From an uncultured Paracoccaceae bacterium (GTDB taxonomy: Bacteria > Pseudomonadota > Alphaproteobacteria > Rhodobacterales > Rhodobacteraceae), in contig CANMDF010000002.1 in assembly GCA_947496605.1 (NCBI GenBank), forward strand, positions 1 through 64,000: a stretch of 64,000 nt of DNA, in the 5' to 3' direction. Each line of letters opens with the position of its first letter. Position 1 is the stretch's first letter. The notes under the pieces were generated by a model. That model was not told the DNA's origin, ran no database searches, and worked only from the letters and a program-made list of their open reading frames with translations. Of this stretch, positions 62,857 to 64,000 are shown piece by piece. A program made the position numbers and the translations under genes.

Positions 62857-64000
62857 TTAGGATTTTGACCAATGCCCCTGCCATGACTTGGGCGCTGTCC
62901 ACCATATCGTCGACGCCGATGTATTCGTCGGGCTTATGCGCCAGTTCTAATATCCCCGGCCCATAGGCGATGCAGTTCTTCAGCTTGCCGATCCGGTCGA
63001 TATGTTTTTGGTCGTAGGTGCCCGGTGAGGCCACGAACTCGGCCGGTTTACCAAGCACTTTTTCGATTTCGGCGGCGATGGTTTGCACAACGGGCGCGTT
63101 GCGGTCAGTCATGCTGGGCAGCACGACGTTGATTTCACGCATGTCATATTCAAACCGATCCCGGCTTTCTTTTAGCCCCTCTAGCAGCGCCTTCACCTCG
63201 CCGCGCACCTCGTCGACGTTTTCTTCTGCTAAGAACCGCCGATCAATGACGATCCGGCAACTGTCAGGCACGCAATGTGCGGGTAGGCCGGTATAGTCAT
63301 CCGGCTGTTCAGGTTGTCCGCCGTGGATGGAATTGATGTTCATCGTTGATGACCGCGCCCCTTCGGGCACCACAGGCATATCGGTCGTGCGGGCGGCCAT
63401 AGCCGGATAGAGTTTGTCCTCGAATTCGGTCAGCACCGCCCCCATGTGCCGCACGGCGCAGTCGCCAAGGAAGGGCATGGACCCATGGGCAATTTCGCCA
63501 AACGTCTCAATCTCTGCCCACCAGCCGCCGCGGTGCCCAAGACAGACACGGTCTTTGTTTAAGGGTTCGGGGATAATCACGTGTTGGACCCGTTTGGGGT
63601 CGAAATAGCCTTGTTCCGCAAGGTAGGCGACACCGCCATAGCCCCCGGATTCTTCATCGGCAGTACCTGATATTTCGATAGCACCTGCAAACTTGGGGTG
63701 CACTTCCAAGAAGGCTTCGGCGGCGATGATCGATGCAGCCAGCCCGCCTTTCATATCGCAAGCGCCGCGCCCATAGATTTTTCCATCGCTCAGCTCGCCG
63801 CCAAAGGGGTCTTTGGTCCAGCCGCTGCCGACCTCGACCACATCTGTATGGCTGTTGAAGTGGACGCAATCGCCTGTCGTCCCGCCTTCGCGTCGCGCGA
63901 CGATGTTCCATCGAGGGTATTTGTCGCTATCACCGGGGGTGCCAAACGCGCGGATCAGTTCAGTTTGAAATCCTGTTTTGCGCAACCGTCTGTCAAGGTA
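62852..64000 (-). CDS. M20-family ArgE/DapE-type deacylase (5' end outside window)
   Basis: The frame is open to the right edge, so the N-terminus is missing; about 382 codons are visible. Metal ligands lie in VHFNSHTDVVEVGSGW, YGRGACDMKGGLAASIIAAE and GTADEESGGYGGVAYL with the catalytic Glu pair. The dimerisation domain has EIAHGSMPFLGDCAVRHMGA, and the late GPGILELAHKPDEYIGVDDM carries the last His. It belongs to the acetylornithine deacetylase / succinyl-diaminopimelate desuccinylase family. Which N-acyl amino acid it hydrolyses is not clear. Confidence 0.9.
   Translation of the reverse strand, partial: YLDRRLRKTGFQTELIRAFGTPGDSDKYPRWNIVARREGGTTGDCVHFNSHTDVVEVGSGWTKDPFGGELSDGKIYGRGACDMKGGLAASIIAAEAFLEVHPKFAGAIEISGTADEESGGYGGVAYLAEQGYFDPKRVQHVIIPEPLNKDRVCLGHRGGWWAEIETFGEIAHGSMPFLGDCAVRHMGAVLTEFEDKLYPAMAARTTDMPVVPEGARSSTMNINSIHGGQPEQPDDYTGLPAHCVPDSCRIVIDRRFLAEENVDEVRGEVKALLEGLKESRDRFEYDMREINVVLPSMTDRNAPVVQTIAAEIEKVLGKPAEFVASPGTYDQKHIDRIGKLKNCIAYGPGILELAHKPDEYIGVDDMVDSAQVMAGALVKILT

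Overview
The window reads as a chromosomal segment of a marine alphaproteobacterium of the Rhodobacteraceae (Roseobacter lineage). Support comes from the NDUFA9-like / uppP / gltD / gltB block, a petP-petR type regulator pair, a RutR-controlled PreTA-HydA pyrimidine catabolic block, a type II lumazine synthase behind an FMN riboswitch, an FzlA-like division protein and moderate-to-high GC with frequent ATGA gene overlaps. No rRNA, CRISPR array, insertion sequence or prophage was seen. One tRNA gene, tRNA-Leu(CAG), is present.

Layout. 1-9.1 kb: the 3' part of a very large DUF11-repeat surface/secreted protein, convergent with a tightly overlapped four-gene operon of two HlyD-type adaptors (one with a long cytosolic sensor-like N-terminus), a SapC-family protein and a PqqD-like/M50 membrane metalloprotease. 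I consider this the most interesting system here. 9.3-11.2 kb: a PAS-GGDEF-EAL protein with an altered EAL motif. 11.3-24.2 kb: tRNA-Leu, NDUFA9-like protein, uppP, gltD, a secreted unknown, gltB, mtgA, a probable fzlA, queG and a soluble aldose dehydrogenase. 24.2-30.3 kb: fatty acid desaturase, EamA exporter, unknowns, ilvE, petP-petR and a MepA-like membrane protein. 30.4-34.4 kb: a deacetylase-family gene and the isoprenoid run xseB-ispA-dxs. 34.4-38.6 kb: a flavodoxin-fold reductase, a NaChBac-type sodium channel and small metabolic or membrane genes.

38.7-42.2 kb holds an oxidative L-arabinose/D-galactose-type block (class II aldolase-like protein, IlvD/Edd sugar-acid dehydratase, Gfo/Idh/MocA sugar dehydrogenase). 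42.3-52.6 kb is a complete reductive pyrimidine degradation regulon: preT, a small secreted protein, preA, rutR, a beta-ureidopropionase-type amidohydrolase, hydA and a four-gene NMT1-type ABC importer. A perfect RutR operator lies before the amidohydrolase and a degenerate one before preT. Its end product is beta-alanine, the co-substrate of PanC encoded at 58.6 kb.

52.8-64 kb mixes intact genes (Tat-exported intradiol-dioxygenase-like protein, heme-binding membrane protein, P1 peptidase, SDR, ribH, panB-panC, and a LuxR-type regulator fused to an apparently dead alpha/beta-hydrolase) with clear decay: a membrane-protein pseudogene with a stop and a frameshift, a GNAT N-terminal remnant, two HlyC-like acyltransferase remnants and a frameshifted low-GC gene. 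A dispersed intergenic repeat ending in GAACATGAGAAG occurs four times plus one degenerate copy, and one copy supplies the queG start codon. The window opens inside the DUF11 gene and ends inside an M20 peptidase gene.
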